Assembly: GCF_021390475.1 (NCBI RefSeq)
Contig: NZ_JAJUWS010000021.1
Coordinates: forward strand, 1-64,000
Length of the DNA stretch: 64,000 bases
Direction of reading: 5' to 3'
DNA from: Streptomyces sp. ST2-7A
GTDB lineage: Bacteria; Actinomycetota; Actinomycetes; Streptomycetales; Streptomycetaceae
The translations under genes and the position numbers were made by a program. The notes below the pieces were generated by a model. That model was not told the DNA's origin and made no database searches. It was given only the letters and a program-made list of their open reading frames with translations. Below are positions 8,481 through 17,941 of this stretch, in pieces (positions within the stretch are counted from its first letter, which is position 1; each line of letters begins with the position of its first letter).

Positions 8481-8603
8481 GTTTGCGATCGAGCGTCCGA
8501 GGATCGGGCGGCTCACCGGAATTCACCGGAATTCAACGGCTTCCGGCGGAACCCGGCGGGCCCCTCGGGACGCGCCGGGGCCGGGTGGGACGCGCCGGGT
8601 CGG

Positions 8604-9290
8604 TCAGGAGCGCTCGCGGATCCGCTCGACGATCACGGCGGCCTGGATGCGGCGGCTGACCCCGAGCTTGGCGAGAATGGCCGAGATGCGGTTCTTCACG
8701 GTCTTCTCCGCGAGGTAGAGCCGTCCCGCGATCTGGCGGTTGGTCAGCCCCTCGCCCACCAGCTCCAGGATCTCCCGCTCGCGCGGGGAGAGCCGGGCCA
8801 GCTCCGGCGGCACGTCCGCGCCCTCGGGCTCGCGCAGCCGGGCCATCACCCGGGCGGTGGCCCCGGGGTCGAGCATGGAACGCCCCGCGGCGACGGTGCG
8901 CACCGCCTCGATCAGGTCGGAGCCCTTGATCTGCTTGAGCACATAACCGGCCGCGCCGGCCATGATGGCGTCGAACAGTGCCTCGTCGTCGTCGAAGGAG
9001 GTCAGTATGAGGCAGGCCAACTCCGGCATGCGGGCCCGCAGTTCCCGGCAGACCTCGATGCCCTCGTGATCACCGGCGGGGTCGCCACCGCCCAGCCGGA
9101 CGTCCAGCACTGCCACGTCCGGCCGCACGGCCGGCACCCGTGCCAGCGCCTCGCGCGCGGTCGCCGCCTCGCCCACCACCTCGAGACCGGGGGCCGCCCC
9201 GAGGAGGTCGCGCAGACCGCGCCGCACCACCTCGTGGTCGTCCAGGAGGAAGACCCTGATCGGGTCGCCGCCGGTCGCCGTCTCCACCAT
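8604..9290 (-). CDS. DosR/DevR-like response regulator (NarL/LuxR family)
   Basis: A 228-residue two-component regulator. Receiver domain at residues 10-130 with acidic pocket Asp17-Asp18, phosphoacceptor Asp63 (VLDVRL), and the conserved Lys in GYVLKQIKG. The C-terminal LuxR helix-turn-helix begins [12 protein letters not shown] and contains [19 protein letters not shown]. Start at ATG (MVETATGG); the reading frame continues upstream but without a plausible start. The sequence resembles DevR/DosR and Streptomyces OsdR, regulators of hypoxia and dormancy. A universal stress protein and a GAF sensor kinase sit next to it, as in dormancy regulons. Confidence 0.88.
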   Translation of the reverse strand: MVETATGGDPIRVFLLDDHEVVRRGLRDLLGAAPGLEVVGEAATAREALARVPAVRPDVAVLDVRLGGGDPAGDHEGIEVCRELRARMPELACLILTSFDDDEALFDAIMAGAAGYVLKQIKGSDLIEAVRTVAAGRSMLDPGATARVMARLREPEGADVPPELARLSPREREILELVGEGLTNRQIAGRLYLAEKTVKNRISAILAKLGVSRRIQAAVIVERIRERS

Positions 9291-9405
9291 CGCACTGCCC
9301 CTGTCGCCGGTCGTGCCTCGTCCCCGTGCCGGCCCACGCGACCGCTCCCGGGGGAGCGTCACGCGTCCCGACCTCCCCAACTTTCGCACGGCCCGGGCCG
9401 TGCGG

Positions 9406-9427
9406 GGCAGGGCCGGTCGGCCCTGCC
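9406..9427 (-). terminator. Hairpin after the universal stress protein gene
   Basis: A 9-bp stem with a 4-nt loop, about 80 nt past the stop codon. Confidence 0.5.
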
Positions 9428-9507
9428 GGGGCCGATCGGCCGGTTCCGGTCGCCCCGGGGCGGTGTGACGGGCCGGTGGGTGGAACGGGCGGGACCCGAC
9501 CCCGCCC

Positions 9508-10440
9508 TCAGGTGACGGGGACCAGCAACACCGGACAGTGCGCGTGCTGGAGGACCGCGTGGGTCACCGGCCCCAGCCGCAACCCGAGCCGGCGCGGTCG
9601 GCGGTGGGCGGCCAGGATCAGCACCGATGCCGTGCGGCTGGCCTCCACCAGGACCGGGGCGGGCCGTCCCGTGACGTGCACCGGTTGGACCACGGTCCTC
9701 GGGTGGGCGTCCCGGAAGGGCGCGGCGGCCAGCCGGGGCACCTCCTCGGCGGTGTCCCCGTCCTCGGTGTGCGGCCAGGCGTGCAACAGACGCAGCCGGG
9801 CGCCGCGCCGCCGGGCCTCCTCGAAGCCGAAGGCCACCGCGTCGGTGTCGGCCTCGGACTCGACGCCGACCAGCACCGTCCCGGGGCCGGACAGCCGGGG
9901 CGGTTCGCGACGCACCACCAGCAGCGGTCCCTCGGTGTGCGAGGCCACCCGCAGGCTCACCGAGCCGATGAGCAGTCCGGCGAACCCCCCGTACCCCCGG
10001 GCACCGACCACGGTCAGGGCCGCGCTGCGCCCGAAGTGCACCAGGGCCCGCGGCGCCGACTCCGTGGTGAGCGAGGAGACCACCCGCAGCCCGGGGTGGT
10101 AGGCGCGCGCCCGGTTCGCGGCCTCCTCGACGACCGCGCGGGTGGCTCGGTACCGCATCCGGCCGCTCTCGGCCGAGCGCCCGGCGGGGCCGGGCTCGCG
10201 ATCCCAGGGCCAGCCGCACAGCACCTCCAGGACCGCGTCCCGGCGGGCCGCGTCGGCGGCGGCGATCTCCAGCGCGCGCAGCGAGTGCTCCGAGCCGTCC
10301 ACGCCCACGAGCACGCGGCCCCCCGGTGGTCCGGAGACCTCCCTCCGGACGGGGACGTCGCCGGGGACGATCGATGTGGCGGAACCGGCGGAACCGGGGT
10401 CGTGTCCCCGGATTCCGATCCCGTGGATGGTGTCGGTCAT
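9508..10440 (-). CDS. Tandem universal stress protein
   Basis: A 310-residue protein with two UspA domains (about residues 40-175 and 185-310). The first carries the ATP-binding signature G-x2-G-x9-G-S in [15 protein letters not shown]. In the second, the corresponding stretch [16 protein letters not shown] has lost the first glycines, so only one domain probably binds nucleotide. ATG start with GGGAGG six nt upstream. Such double-Usp proteins are typical members of DosR-type hypoxia regulons, and the gene lies between the matching regulator and sensor kinase genes. Confidence 0.88.
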   Translation of the reverse strand: MTDTIHGIGIRGHDPGSAGSATSIVPGDVPVRREVSGPPGGRVLVGVDGSEHSLRALEIAAADAARRDAVLEVLCGWPWDREPGPAGRSAESGRMRYRATRAVVEEAANRARAYHPGLRVVSSLTTESAPRALVHFGRSAALTVVGARGYGGFAGLLIGSVSLRVASHTEGPLLVVRREPPRLSGPGTVLVGVESEADTDAVAFGFEEARRRGARLRLLHAWPHTEDGDTAEEVPRLAAAPFRDAHPRTVVQPVHVTGRPAPVLVEASRTASVLILAAHRRPRRLGLRLGPVTHAVLQHAHCPVLLVPVT

Positions 10441-10720
10441 GACCGGCCTCCCTCACGCCTCGGGGGCACCGATGCCGAAAACGGGCCCCCATACCCGCAG
10501 GGTGCCCGGTCCGTGGTGAATCGCCCCGGGGCCGGGCAGTCCGTGCGCGGGGGCCGTTCGGCCCCCGCGCGACGGCCGAACGGAGGCGCGCGACGGCCCG
10601 GGGGAGGTGCGGACCCCGACCTGGCCGAACCCCTCCGCCCCGGGTCGTCCCCGTGGGATCATGCCCCCCGGTGGGACCGGATGGGTGATGACGACGAGCA
10701 CGGCGGAGGGCGGAGGGCGG

Positions 10721-12637
10721 ATGCCGGACGGCGAAGAGCGCGAGCGGACCGGACGGCCACGGACGCGACGGCGACCGGGGAGTCCCGACGGCGGACGCCC
10801 CGCGGTCCCCGGGCAGGGAACGAACGATCGGAAGGACACCGCGGTGGACGGGGGACCCGGGCCCATCACGGAAGGGGGAACCGGCGGCACGGCGCCGGTC
10901 GCGAGGATCGCGGACATCGCGGGGGACGGTCGGTCCGCGCGCTCCCCGCACTTGCGGCTGGACCAGCTGCTGGACGAGTTGCAGTCCCGACTGGACGCCG
11001 CGCGCAGCACCCAGAACCGCATGCACAGCCTGCTGGACGCGGTGCTGAGCGTGGGGCGGGAGCTGGACCTGGAGCAGGTGCTGCGCCGGATCATCGAGGC
11101 GGCGGTGGCCCTGACCGACTCGCAGTACGGCGCGCTGGGCGTGATCGGCGACCGCAACGAACTGGACCAGTTCGTGCACGTCGGGCTGGATCCGGAGCAG
11201 GCGGCGCGGATCGGGGAGCTGCCCAGCGGTCGGGGCATCCTGGGCGAGTTGATCCACCGTCCGGAGCCGTTGCGGCTCAAGGACCTGACCGAACACCCGG
11301 CCAGTCATGGCTTCCCGCCGCACCATCCGCCGATGCGCAGCTTCCTGGGGGTGCCGATCCGGGTCCGCGGGGAGGTGTTCGGCAACATCTACCTCTCCGA
11401 GAAGCGCGGCGCGGAGTTCGACGAGGAGGACGAGGCGGTCCTGGGCACGCTGGCCGTCGCGGCGGGCGTGGCGATCGACAACGCCCGGCTGTACCACGAG
11501 AGTCGGCGTCGCACCCGCTGGCTGGAGGCCCTGGCGGGGATCAACCGGAGCCTGTTGTCGGGGTCCCCGCCGGACGAGGTGCTGCGGCTGATCGCGCGCG
11601 GCGCCATGGAAGTGGCCGACGCGGACAGCGCCTGCATCCTGATGCCCACCGAGGACACCGACCGGCTGCGGATCACCGTCGCCGAGGGGCAGCCCGCCGA
11701 ACGGCTGCTGGGCAGCACCCTGCCCGGCGACGAGTCGCTGGCCGGAGTGGCGGCGCGCACCGGGGAGCCGGTGGTCGCCGGCGATCTGCGCAACGACCCG
11801 CGGGCCCGGCTCTCGCCGGGGGTGGAGGAGGACCACGGTCCGGCGGTGGCGGTGCCGATGCCCACCCGGGAGGAGAGCGGCGGGGCGCTGCGGCTGACCC
11901 GGTTGGCGGGGCGTCCCCGTTTCGACGACACCGAGGTGGGGTTGCTGTCGAACTTCGCGGCCCAGGCGGCCCTGGCGCTGGAGCTGGGCCGGCATCGGGC
12001 GGAGGCCGAGCAACTGGCGTTGCTGCACGATCGGGACCGGATCGCCCGCGACCTGCACGACCTGGCGATCCAACGGCTCTTCGCGACCGGCATGACGCTG
12101 CAGAGCGCCGGTCCGCTGATCGAGCACCCGGCGGCGGCCGAGCGGGTCGGGCGTGCGGTGGACGACCTGGACGAGACGATCAAGATCATCCGGTCCACGA
12201 TCTTCGCGCTGCGCACCGCCGAACAGCGCGGTGGCGATCCGACGTCGCTGCGCCGCCGTCTGGCCCGGGCGGTGGGCGAGGTGGCCGGCCACCTGGGGTT
12301 CACGCCGTCGCTGCGGGTGGAGGGGGCGGTGGACGCCCGGGTGCCGGCGGACATCGCCGAGGAGTTGCTCGCCGTCCTCGCCGAGGCACTGAGCAACACG
12401 CTGCGTCACGCCCGGGCCCGCCGGGTGGACGTGGCGCTGAGCGTGCGGGACCGGATCGTCCTGGTGGTGACCGACGACGGGGTGGGCCTGGGCGACCGCG
12501 AGCCGCGCGGCGGGCTGCTGAACATGCGTTCGCGCGCCGAGTTGCTGGGCGGGGCGCTGCGGTTGGAACCGGGCACGGCGGAGGGCACGGGCACCCGGAT
12601 CCACTGGGAGGTGCCCTTCCCCGAGGAGGAGGGATGA
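10721..12637 (+). CDS. DosS/DevS-like GAF sensor histidine kinase
   Basis: A soluble kinase of about 638 residues. A disordered basic N-terminus is followed by two GAF domains (about residues 110-260 and 280-430), a HisKA_3 dimerisation box with phosphoacceptor His446 in RDLHDLAIQRLF, and an HATPase_c domain (LSNTLRHARA, DDGVGLGD). The first GAF holds HHPPMR followed by FLGVPIRVRGEVFG, the segment that in mycobacterial DosS/DosT surrounds the haem-ligand histidine, so His201/His202 may bind haem. Start is uncertain: ATG 10721 has GGAGGG upstream, while ATG 10688 and 10607 are in frame. Divergent from the Usp and regulator genes, it is the likely partner of the regulator at 8604. Confidence 0.85.
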   Translation: MPDGEERERTGRPRTRRRPGSPDGGRPAVPGQGTNDRKDTAVDGGPGPITEGGTGGTAPVARIADIAGDGRSARSPHLRLDQLLDELQSRLDAARSTQNRMHSLLDAVLSVGRELDLEQVLRRIIEAAVALTDSQYGALGVIGDRNELDQFVHVGLDPEQAARIGELPSGRGILGELIHRPEPLRLKDLTEHPASHGFPPHHPPMRSFLGVPIRVRGEVFGNIYLSEKRGAEFDEEDEAVLGTLAVAAGVAIDNARLYHESRRRTRWLEALAGINRSLLSGSPPDEVLRLIARGAMEVADADSACILMPTEDTDRLRITVAEGQPAERLLGSTLPGDESLAGVAARTGEPVVAGDLRNDPRARLSPGVEEDHGPAVAVPMPTREESGGALRLTRLAGRPRFDDTEVGLLSNFAAQAALALELGRHRAEAEQLALLHDRDRIARDLHDLAIQRLFATGMTLQSAGPLIEHPAAAERVGRAVDDLDETIKIIRSTIFALRTAEQRGGDPTSLRRRLARAVGEVAGHLGFTPSLRVEGAVDARVPADIAEELLAVLAEALSNTLRHARARRVDVALSVRDRIVLVVTDDGVGLGDREPRGGLLNMRSRAELLGGALRLEPGTAEGTGTRIHWEVPFPEEEG

Positions 12638-12667
12638 GCGCCCCGGCGGGGGCGCCGGCCGCGGGCC

Positions 12668-12714
12668 GGGGGTTCCCGTCGGGCCGGGCCGGGGGGTTCC
12701 CGTCGGGCCGGGCC
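12668..12714. repeat. Two 23-bp direct repeats upstream of nadE
   Basis: Identical 23-bp copies at 12668-12690 and 12692-12714, separated by one base, in the spacer between the kinase gene and nadE. Confidence 0.75.
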
Positions 12715-12780
12715 CCGTGGCCCGCACGACACGCCGGGACACCCGTTCGAGCGATAGCGTCACTTGGACGATTAGGGGCG

Positions 12781-12786
12781 TAGACT
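12781..12786 (+). promoter_or_regulatory. -10 hexamer of nadE, leaderless arrangement
   Basis: TAGACT stands exactly seven nt before the GTG start of nadE, so transcription would begin at or next to the start codon. No Shine-Dalgarno sequence is present. No good -35 is seen at the usual 17-18 nt spacing. Confidence 0.6.
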
Positions 12787-12793
12787 CGGGCGC

Positions 12794-14557
12794 GTGCCCC
12801 AGCTCCGCCTCGCCCTGAACCAGACCGACTCCTGTGTCGGTGACCTCCTCGGCAACACCGAGGAGGTGATCCGCATGACCCGGCGGGCCGCCGAACACGG
12901 GGCCCACCTGGTCGCCTTCCCCGAGATGATGCTCACCGGCTACCCGGTGGAGGACCTGGCGCTGCGCCGGTCCTTCGTCGAGGCCGGCCGAATCGCGCTG
13001 GAGGACCTGGCCACGCGTCTGGACCGGGAGGGGTTCGGCGACCTGCCCGTGGTCGTCGGTTACCTGGACCGCAGCGCGGAGGACCACCCGCGTCCCGGCC
13101 GCCCGGCCGGTTCCCCGCAGAACGCCGCCGCCGTGCTGCACGGCGGCCGGGTCGCCCTCTCCTTCGCCAAGCACCACCTGCCGAACTACGGCGTCTTCGA
13201 CGAGTTCCGCTACTTCGTGCCCGGCCGCACGCTGCCGGTCGTCCGGGTGCGCGGGGTGGACGTGGCACTGGCCATCTGCGAGGACCTGTGGCAGGACGGT
13301 GGCCGGGTGCCCGGCGCCCGGGAAGCCGGCGCGGGCCTGCTGCTGTCGATCAACGCCTCGCCCTACGAGATGAAGAAGGACGACGCCCGGCTGGACCTGG
13401 TGCGCCGTCGCGCCCGTGAGGCCGGCTGCGCGCTGGCCTACCTGGCACTCTCCGGGGCCCAGGACGACCTGGTCTTCGACGGCGACAGTATCGTGGTCGA
13501 CGCCCGGGGCGAGGTCGTCGCGCGGGCCCCGCAGTTCACCACCGAGTGTCTGGTGGTGGACCTGGACCTGCCGGCCGCGGCGCCGGAGTCGCCCTCCGGA
13601 ACGGTCGCCGACGACCTGCGGATCGACCACCTGATCCTCTCCGCCGAGCCGGTGCCGGCGTACGAGCCGGAGTACCCGGGCGAGGTCGCCGAACCACTCT
13701 CCGACGAGGCGGAGATGTACGGGGCGCTGGTCGCGGGACTGCGTGCCTACATCACCAAGAACGGCTTCGGGTCGGTACTCATCGGGCTGTCCGGCGGCAT
13801 CGACTCCGCCCTGTGCGCCGCGATCGCCTGTGACGCACTGGGGCCCGAGCGGGTGCACGTGGTGTCGATGCCCTCGCGCTACTCCTCGGACCACTCGCGG
13901 CACGACGCGGCGGAGATGGCCCGTCGCACCGGGATGCACTTCCGGACCGTCTCCATCGCCCCCATGTTCGACGCCTACCTGGGCTCGGTGGAACTGACCG
14001 GCCTGGCGGAGGAGAACCTCCAGGCCAGGCTGCGCGGCACCCTGCTGATGGGCCTCTCCAACCAGGAGGGGCACCTCGTCCTGGCACCGGGCAACAAGAG
14101 CGAACTGGCGGTGGGGTACTCCACCCTCTACGGCGACTCGGTGGGGGCCTACGGCCCGATCAAGGACGTTTACAAGACCTCGGTGTTCCAACTGGCCCGG
14201 TGGCGCAACGCCGAGGCCGAGCGGCGCGGGGAGACCCCGCCGATCCCGGAGAACTCCATCACCAAGCCGCCCAGCGCCGAACTGCGCCCCGGCCAGGTGG
14301 ACAGCGACTCGCTGCCCGACTACGACCTGCTCGACGCGGTCCTGGAGCGGTATGTGGACCGCGACATGGGCAGTGCGGAGATCGTCGCCGAGGGCTTCGA
14401 CCCCGAGACGGTGACCCGGTTGCTGCGGATGGTGGACGCCGCCGAGTACAAGCGGCGTCAGTACCCGCCGGGCACGAAGATCTCCGCCAAGGGTTTCGGC
14501 AAGGACCGCAGGCTCCCCATCACCAGCCGGTGGCGGGAGGACCCGGCCGCCGGCTGA
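12794..14557 (+). CDS. nadE: Glutamine-dependent NAD+ synthetase
   Basis: A 587-residue two-domain enzyme that converts nicotinate adenine dinucleotide to NAD+ with glutamine as nitrogen donor. The N-terminal nitrilase-like glutaminase has its Glu-Lys-Cys triad in FPEMMLTGYP (Glu44), SFAKHHLPNYGVFDE and LAICEDLW. The C-terminal synthetase carries the pyrophosphatase P-loop SGGIDS at residues 333-338 and KNGFGSVLIGLSG before it. GTG start; the upstream -10 suggests a leaderless transcript. A very strong hairpin follows. Full-length for the bacterial glutamine-dependent form. Confidence 0.95.
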   Translation: MPQLRLALNQTDSCVGDLLGNTEEVIRMTRRAAEHGAHLVAFPEMMLTGYPVEDLALRRSFVEAGRIALEDLATRLDREGFGDLPVVVGYLDRSAEDHPRPGRPAGSPQNAAAVLHGGRVALSFAKHHLPNYGVFDEFRYFVPGRTLPVVRVRGVDVALAICEDLWQDGGRVPGAREAGAGLLLSINASPYEMKKDDARLDLVRRRAREAGCALAYLALSGAQDDLVFDGDSIVVDARGEVVARAPQFTTECLVVDLDLPAAAPESPSGTVADDLRIDHLILSAEPVPAYEPEYPGEVAEPLSDEAEMYGALVAGLRAYITKNGFGSVLIGLSGGIDSALCAAIACDALGPERVHVVSMPSRYSSDHSRHDAAEMARRTGMHFRTVSIAPMFDAYLGSVELTGLAEENLQARLRGTLLMGLSNQEGHLVLAPGNKSELAVGYSTLYGDSVGAYGPIKDVYKTSVFQLARWRNAEAERRGETPPIPENSITKPPSAELRPGQVDSDSLPDYDLLDAVLERYVDRDMGSAEIVAEGFDPETVTRLLRMVDAAEYKRRQYPPGTKISAKGFGKDRRLPITSRWREDPAAG

Positions 14558-14593
14558 GGCACGGGCCGGGCACCGCGGGGAACGGGGGCGACG

Positions 14594-14667
14594 GCGGACG
14601 GGGGAATGACGGGAGGGGCGGAACCGGTGGTCGCCGGTTCCGCCCCTCCCGTCATTCCCCCGTCCGC
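14594..14667. terminator. Very long bidirectional terminator
   Basis: A perfect 34-bp stem (14594-14627 with 14634-14667) with a 6-nt loop lies between the convergent nadE and VanJ-like genes and would serve both. Confidence 0.85.
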
Positions 14668-14715
14668 TCCCCACCGCATCGCCGTTCCGTCGCGGCGGCC
14701 CGGGGGGCCGGTCGG

Positions 14716-15855
14716 TCAGGGGTCCAACCGCGCCGCCACCGGCCGGTGGTCGCTCCCGGTACCGGGGAGGGACCACGAGGAGACCGGCACCAACTCCCGC
14801 ACCAGGATGTGGTCGATCCTGGTCAGCGGGAACTCGGAGGGGAAGGTGAACCCGAAGCCTGCGCCCGCCGCTCCCTGGGTGGAGCGCAGTTGTGAGGTGA
14901 GCGGGGCCAGGGCTCGGTCGTTCATGGTGCCGTTCAGGTCGCCCAGCAGGATCGCCCGCTCGTGCGGGTCATCGGCGATGGCCCGGGCCAGCCGGTCCGC
15001 CGAGTCGTCCCGCTGACCGGCGGTGAAACCGGCGCGGAACTGCACCCGCACCGACGGCAGGTGCGCCACGTAGACCGCCATGTCCCCGAATTCCGGAACG
15101 GTGGCCGTGGTGCGCAGCGCACGGGTCCAGCCCAGTCCGATGTCCACCGGCTCGGTGTCCGCCAACGGGTGCCGACTCCAGACCCCGACCGTGCCCTCCA
15201 CCGCCGAGTACGGGTACTCCTCGCCGAGGGTGGCCGCGTACAACGCCAACTCCCCGCGGGGCATCTCCTGCAGGGCGATCAGGTCGGCGTCGCTCTCCAT
15301 CAGTTGGCGGGCGGTCGCGGTCGGATCGGGGTTCCCCGCGTCCACGTTGTGGCTGACCACCGTGAGCGCACCGCCCTCGCCGGTCTTGTCCACCAACAGG
15401 CCGGCGAACAGATTCATCCACACCAGGGCCGAGACGGTCACCGCGGCCACGGCCGTGATCGATCGGCTGAGCAGGGCCGACAGCAGGAGCACCGGCACCA
15501 ACAGACCGAACCACGGCATGAAGGTCTGCACCAGGCTGCCGAGGTTGCCGATGGCGTTGGGGATGCGGGAGTGCAACAGCATCATCGCCGAGAGCGCCAT
15601 GGCGGCGATGATGACGAACTTGCCGCGCTGCCAGCGATCCGCCCGATCCCGCCAACTGCGGCGGGGCGGCGGATCGCCCTCGGGCCGGGCCTCGTCGACC
15701 GGGGCGGAGGCGGAGCGCCGTCGGCGCCACCGACCGCCCCGCCCCTCATCCCTCCCGCCCGGTGGCTCCGCGATCGTCGGAGCCTCGGTCGCCGTGGCGG
15801 CGGGGGACCGCCGGGCCTTCCGCTCCGAGGCGGGCGGGTTGTCGCTGTCTGCCAT
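14716..15855 (-). CDS. Membrane-anchored endonuclease/exonuclease/phosphatase-family protein (VanJ/StaP-like)
   Basis: A 379-residue protein. A charged cytoplasmic N-terminus (about 75 residues) precedes three hydrophobic segments (FVIIAAMALSAMMLL; WFGLLVPVLLLSALL; AVAAVTVSALVWMNL) and an EEP catalytic domain outside the membrane with SHNVDAG, ALQEMP, LLGDLNG and GSDHRPV. This matches VanJ/StaP-type proteins linked to teicoplanin resistance, and I recall the Streptomyces chromosomal homologue being adjacent to panB, as here. The likely substrate is a lipid-linked phosphate. ATG start with GAGGG upstream. Confidence 0.82.
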   Translation of the reverse strand: MADSDNPPASERKARRSPAATATEAPTIAEPPGGRDEGRGGRWRRRRSASAPVDEARPEGDPPPRRSWRDRADRWQRGKFVIIAAMALSAMMLLHSRIPNAIGNLGSLVQTFMPWFGLLVPVLLLSALLSRSITAVAAVTVSALVWMNLFAGLLVDKTGEGGALTVVSHNVDAGNPDPTATARQLMESDADLIALQEMPRGELALYAATLGEEYPYSAVEGTVGVWSRHPLADTEPVDIGLGWTRALRTTATVPEFGDMAVYVAHLPSVRVQFRAGFTAGQRDDSADRLARAIADDPHERAILLGDLNGTMNDRALAPLTSQLRSTQGAAGAGFGFTFPSEFPLTRIDHILVRELVPVSSWSLPGTGSDHRPVAARLDP

Positions 15856-16274
15856 CTGTCACCCTCGCTGACCGTGCCGCTGTGCCGTGAGGTGGACCGT
15901 ATGCCCTCGACCCGCCTTCCGGGGAGTCGGGTACCGAGGACGCCGGGATTGCCGGGATCACCGGAAATACGGCCACCGTCCCTCCCACCTCCGCCCGAAC
16001 CCCCGTCGACCGGGCCGGAGACATGGACCACCTGCCCCGGGGCGGACGCTATCAACCGGGCCGGGGCCGGCCGCCGGCGCGGTCGGCCCCGGCCCGCGGG
16101 GCATCCACCCCCGATCACGGGGACGTGCGGCGGGGAGCCGGGGTTCCCGGATGTCGGCCCGACCCCTCCTTCCGGGGCGTTCCGGGGCTTTCCGGTACCG
16201 AACGGGGATGCGACCATGGAGGGGATCCGGGGACGCCGTGACGGCGCCTCGAGACGACGAAACGGAGTACTGCG
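15856..16274. other. Divergent promoter region, no gene seen
   Basis: A 419-bp gap between the divergent VanJ-like and panB genes. It must hold both promoters; I see no convincing hexamers, repeats or small genes. Confidence 0.5.
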
Positions 16275-17165
16275 ATGACGCGGACGCACACCCCTGCCCA
16301 CTCCTCCCCCGGCGGGGACGACACCTCCCGCACCGGCCTCTACGGCGGGACCACGAATCGACGCGTGACCGTACGGGACATCGCCGCCGCCAAGCGGCGC
16401 GGCGAGAAGTGGCCCATGCTCACCGCCTACGACGCGATGACCGCCTCGGTGTTCGACGAGGCCGGCATCCCGGTGCTGCTGGTCGGCGATTCCATGGGCA
16501 ACTGCCACCTGGGGTACGACAGCACGGTGCCGGTCACCATGGAGCAGGTCCTGATGCTCTCGGCCGCCGTGGTGCGCGGCACCCGGCGGGCCCTGGTCGT
16601 CGGCGACCTGCCCTTCGGCAGCTACCAGGAGGGGTCGGTCCAGGCCCTGCGCAACGCGACCCGGCTGATGAAGGAGGCCGGCGTCGGGGCGGTCAAGCTC
16701 GAGGGCGGGGAACGCTCCGCCGAGCAGATCGACCTACTGGTGCGCTCGGGCATCCCGGTCATGGCCCACGTGGGCCTCACCCCGCAGTCGGTGAACGCCT
16801 ACGGCGGCCACCCGGTGCAGGGGCGCGGCGAGGAGGCGGCACAGCAACTGCTGCGGGACGCCAAGGCGGTGCAGGACGCCGGGGCCTTCGCCGTGGTCCT
16901 GGAGCTGGTGACGGCCGACCTCGCGGCGGAGGTCACCCGGGACCTGCACATCCCGACGGTGGGCATCGGGGCGGGCTCCGAATGCGACGCCCAGGTGCTG
17001 GTGTGGACCGATATGGCGGGGATGACCGACTGGTCCGGCGGGCGCCGCCCGCGCTTCGTCAAGGAGTACGCGCGGGTACGCGAGGTGCTGGCGGGCGCGG
17101 CTCGCGGTTTCGCCGAGGACGTGGTCGGCGGGACCTACCCGGCGCCGGAGCACTCCTTCCGTTGA
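16275..17165 (+). CDS. panB: 3-methyl-2-oxobutanoate hydroxymethyltransferase
   Basis: A 296-residue enzyme of pantothenate synthesis that makes ketopantoate from alpha-ketoisovalerate and methylene-tetrahydrofolate. Signatures: MLTAYDAMTASVFDEAG, VLLVGDSMGN (Mg-binding Asp), AVKLEGG (Lys and Glu ligands), VMAHVGLTPQ and TVGIGAGSECDAQVLV. A hydrophilic 30-residue N-terminal extension is usual for Streptomyces. ATG start with GGAG seven nt upstream. Monocistronic, followed by a hairpin. Confidence 0.95.
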   Translation: MTRTHTPAHSSPGGDDTSRTGLYGGTTNRRVTVRDIAAAKRRGEKWPMLTAYDAMTASVFDEAGIPVLLVGDSMGNCHLGYDSTVPVTMEQVLMLSAAVVRGTRRALVVGDLPFGSYQEGSVQALRNATRLMKEAGVGAVKLEGGERSAEQIDLLVRSGIPVMAHVGLTPQSVNAYGGHPVQGRGEEAAQQLLRDAKAVQDAGAFAVVLELVTADLAAEVTRDLHIPTVGIGAGSECDAQVLVWTDMAGMTDWSGGRRPRFVKEYARVREVLAGAARGFAEDVVGGTYPAPEHSFR

Positions 17166-17214
17166 CCGTCCCGGCGGTTCCCCCGGAGGAACCCGATCCG
17201 CTCGGTCGCGAAAC

Positions 17215-17244
17215 GCCGCCCGTCCCGTACACGGGGCGGGCGGC
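17215..17244. terminator. Hairpin after panB
   Basis: A nearly perfect 14-bp inverted repeat (17215-17228 with 17231-17244), about 50 nt past the panB stop codon. Confidence 0.55.
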
Positions 17245-17305
17245 CTCGGGCGCGCGTTCGGGCTCGGCGATCGGCGGGGCGAACGGGGACGACCGGTCGC
17301 CCGGG

Positions 17306-17509
17306 TCAGGCCCCGCCGCGCTCGCGACGGGCCCGCCGGTGGTAGTACCAGGCCAGGTTGGAGGCCACGGCGGCCAGCAGGATCCAGATGACGCCCAACC
17401 AACTCCCCCGGGTGAAGGCCACCGTCGCCGCCACCAGGGCGGCCACACAGACGATCAGGGCCTGCACGGAGAACCGACGGGCCGAGGTGGGGGGCAGGGG
17501 CTGCGACAT
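17306..17509 (-). CDS. Small two-helix membrane protein
   Basis: A 67-residue protein with two predicted membrane helices (VQALIVCVAALVAATVAF and LGVIWILLAAVASNLAWYY) and a basic C-terminus (HRRARRERGG), so the tail is probably cytoplasmic. The start giving MSQPLPPTS was chosen because GGAAG lies eight nt upstream; two earlier ATG codons lack a binding site. Function unknown. It is convergent with panB. Confidence 0.65.
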   Translation of the reverse strand: MSQPLPPTSARRFSVQALIVCVAALVAATVAFTRGSWLGVIWILLAAVASNLAWYYHRRARRERGGA

Positions 17510-17891
17510 GGGAGCGCTTCCGGACATCGGGGACGGCTGACCCTCCCATTCTCCCCCGGGGCCCCTCATCCGGCGGGCCCGGGGCGGACCACCCGGGGCC
17601 GGCCGGTCCCGGCGACGGCCGGGGGTCCGCGGCGGACGAGGACCGGGGATGCCGGGACCGCGGGAGGAGGGATCGGGGGTTCCGCTCCCGTCGTCACCGC
17701 CGTGCGATCACGCCCCGGCCCGGGGTGCCGGGGTGCCGAACCCCGTCGCGCGGGGTGACGGGCCGCGGGCGCCGGATCACGTGGAACGGGCGCGCGGCAC
17801 CCGGCCGCCGTCCTCCCCGGTGCCCCGACGCCGCGCCGGGGCACGGGGGAACGCGCGGGTCGGCCGCTCCCGGGACCGGTCGGCCGGGTGC
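17510..17891. other. GC-rich gap, no gene seen
   Basis: About 380 bases between the small membrane protein and the npdG terminator. Reading frames here are open only because of extreme GC content, and none has a start with a binding site. Confidence 0.5.
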
Positions 17892-17931
17892 CCCCTGTCC
17901 CGTGTCCCCGACCGGGGACACGGGACAGGGG
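17892..17931 (-). terminator. Terminator of npdG
   Basis: A perfect 19-bp inverted repeat (17892-17910 with 17913-17931) ten nt past the npdG stop codon. Confidence 0.8.
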
Positions 17932-17941
17932 TCCGGAACCG

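Noticed and set aside
12764-12769. TTGGAC as the -35 element of nadE
   Set aside because: The distance to TAGACT is only 11 nt, too short for a sigma-70 type promoter.
9359-14776. A continuous 1805-codon open frame on the minus strand
   Set aside because: It runs antisense through the Usp, kinase and nadE genes, is almost all Arg/Pro/Gly/His, and has no family motif: an effect of GC-rich third positions.
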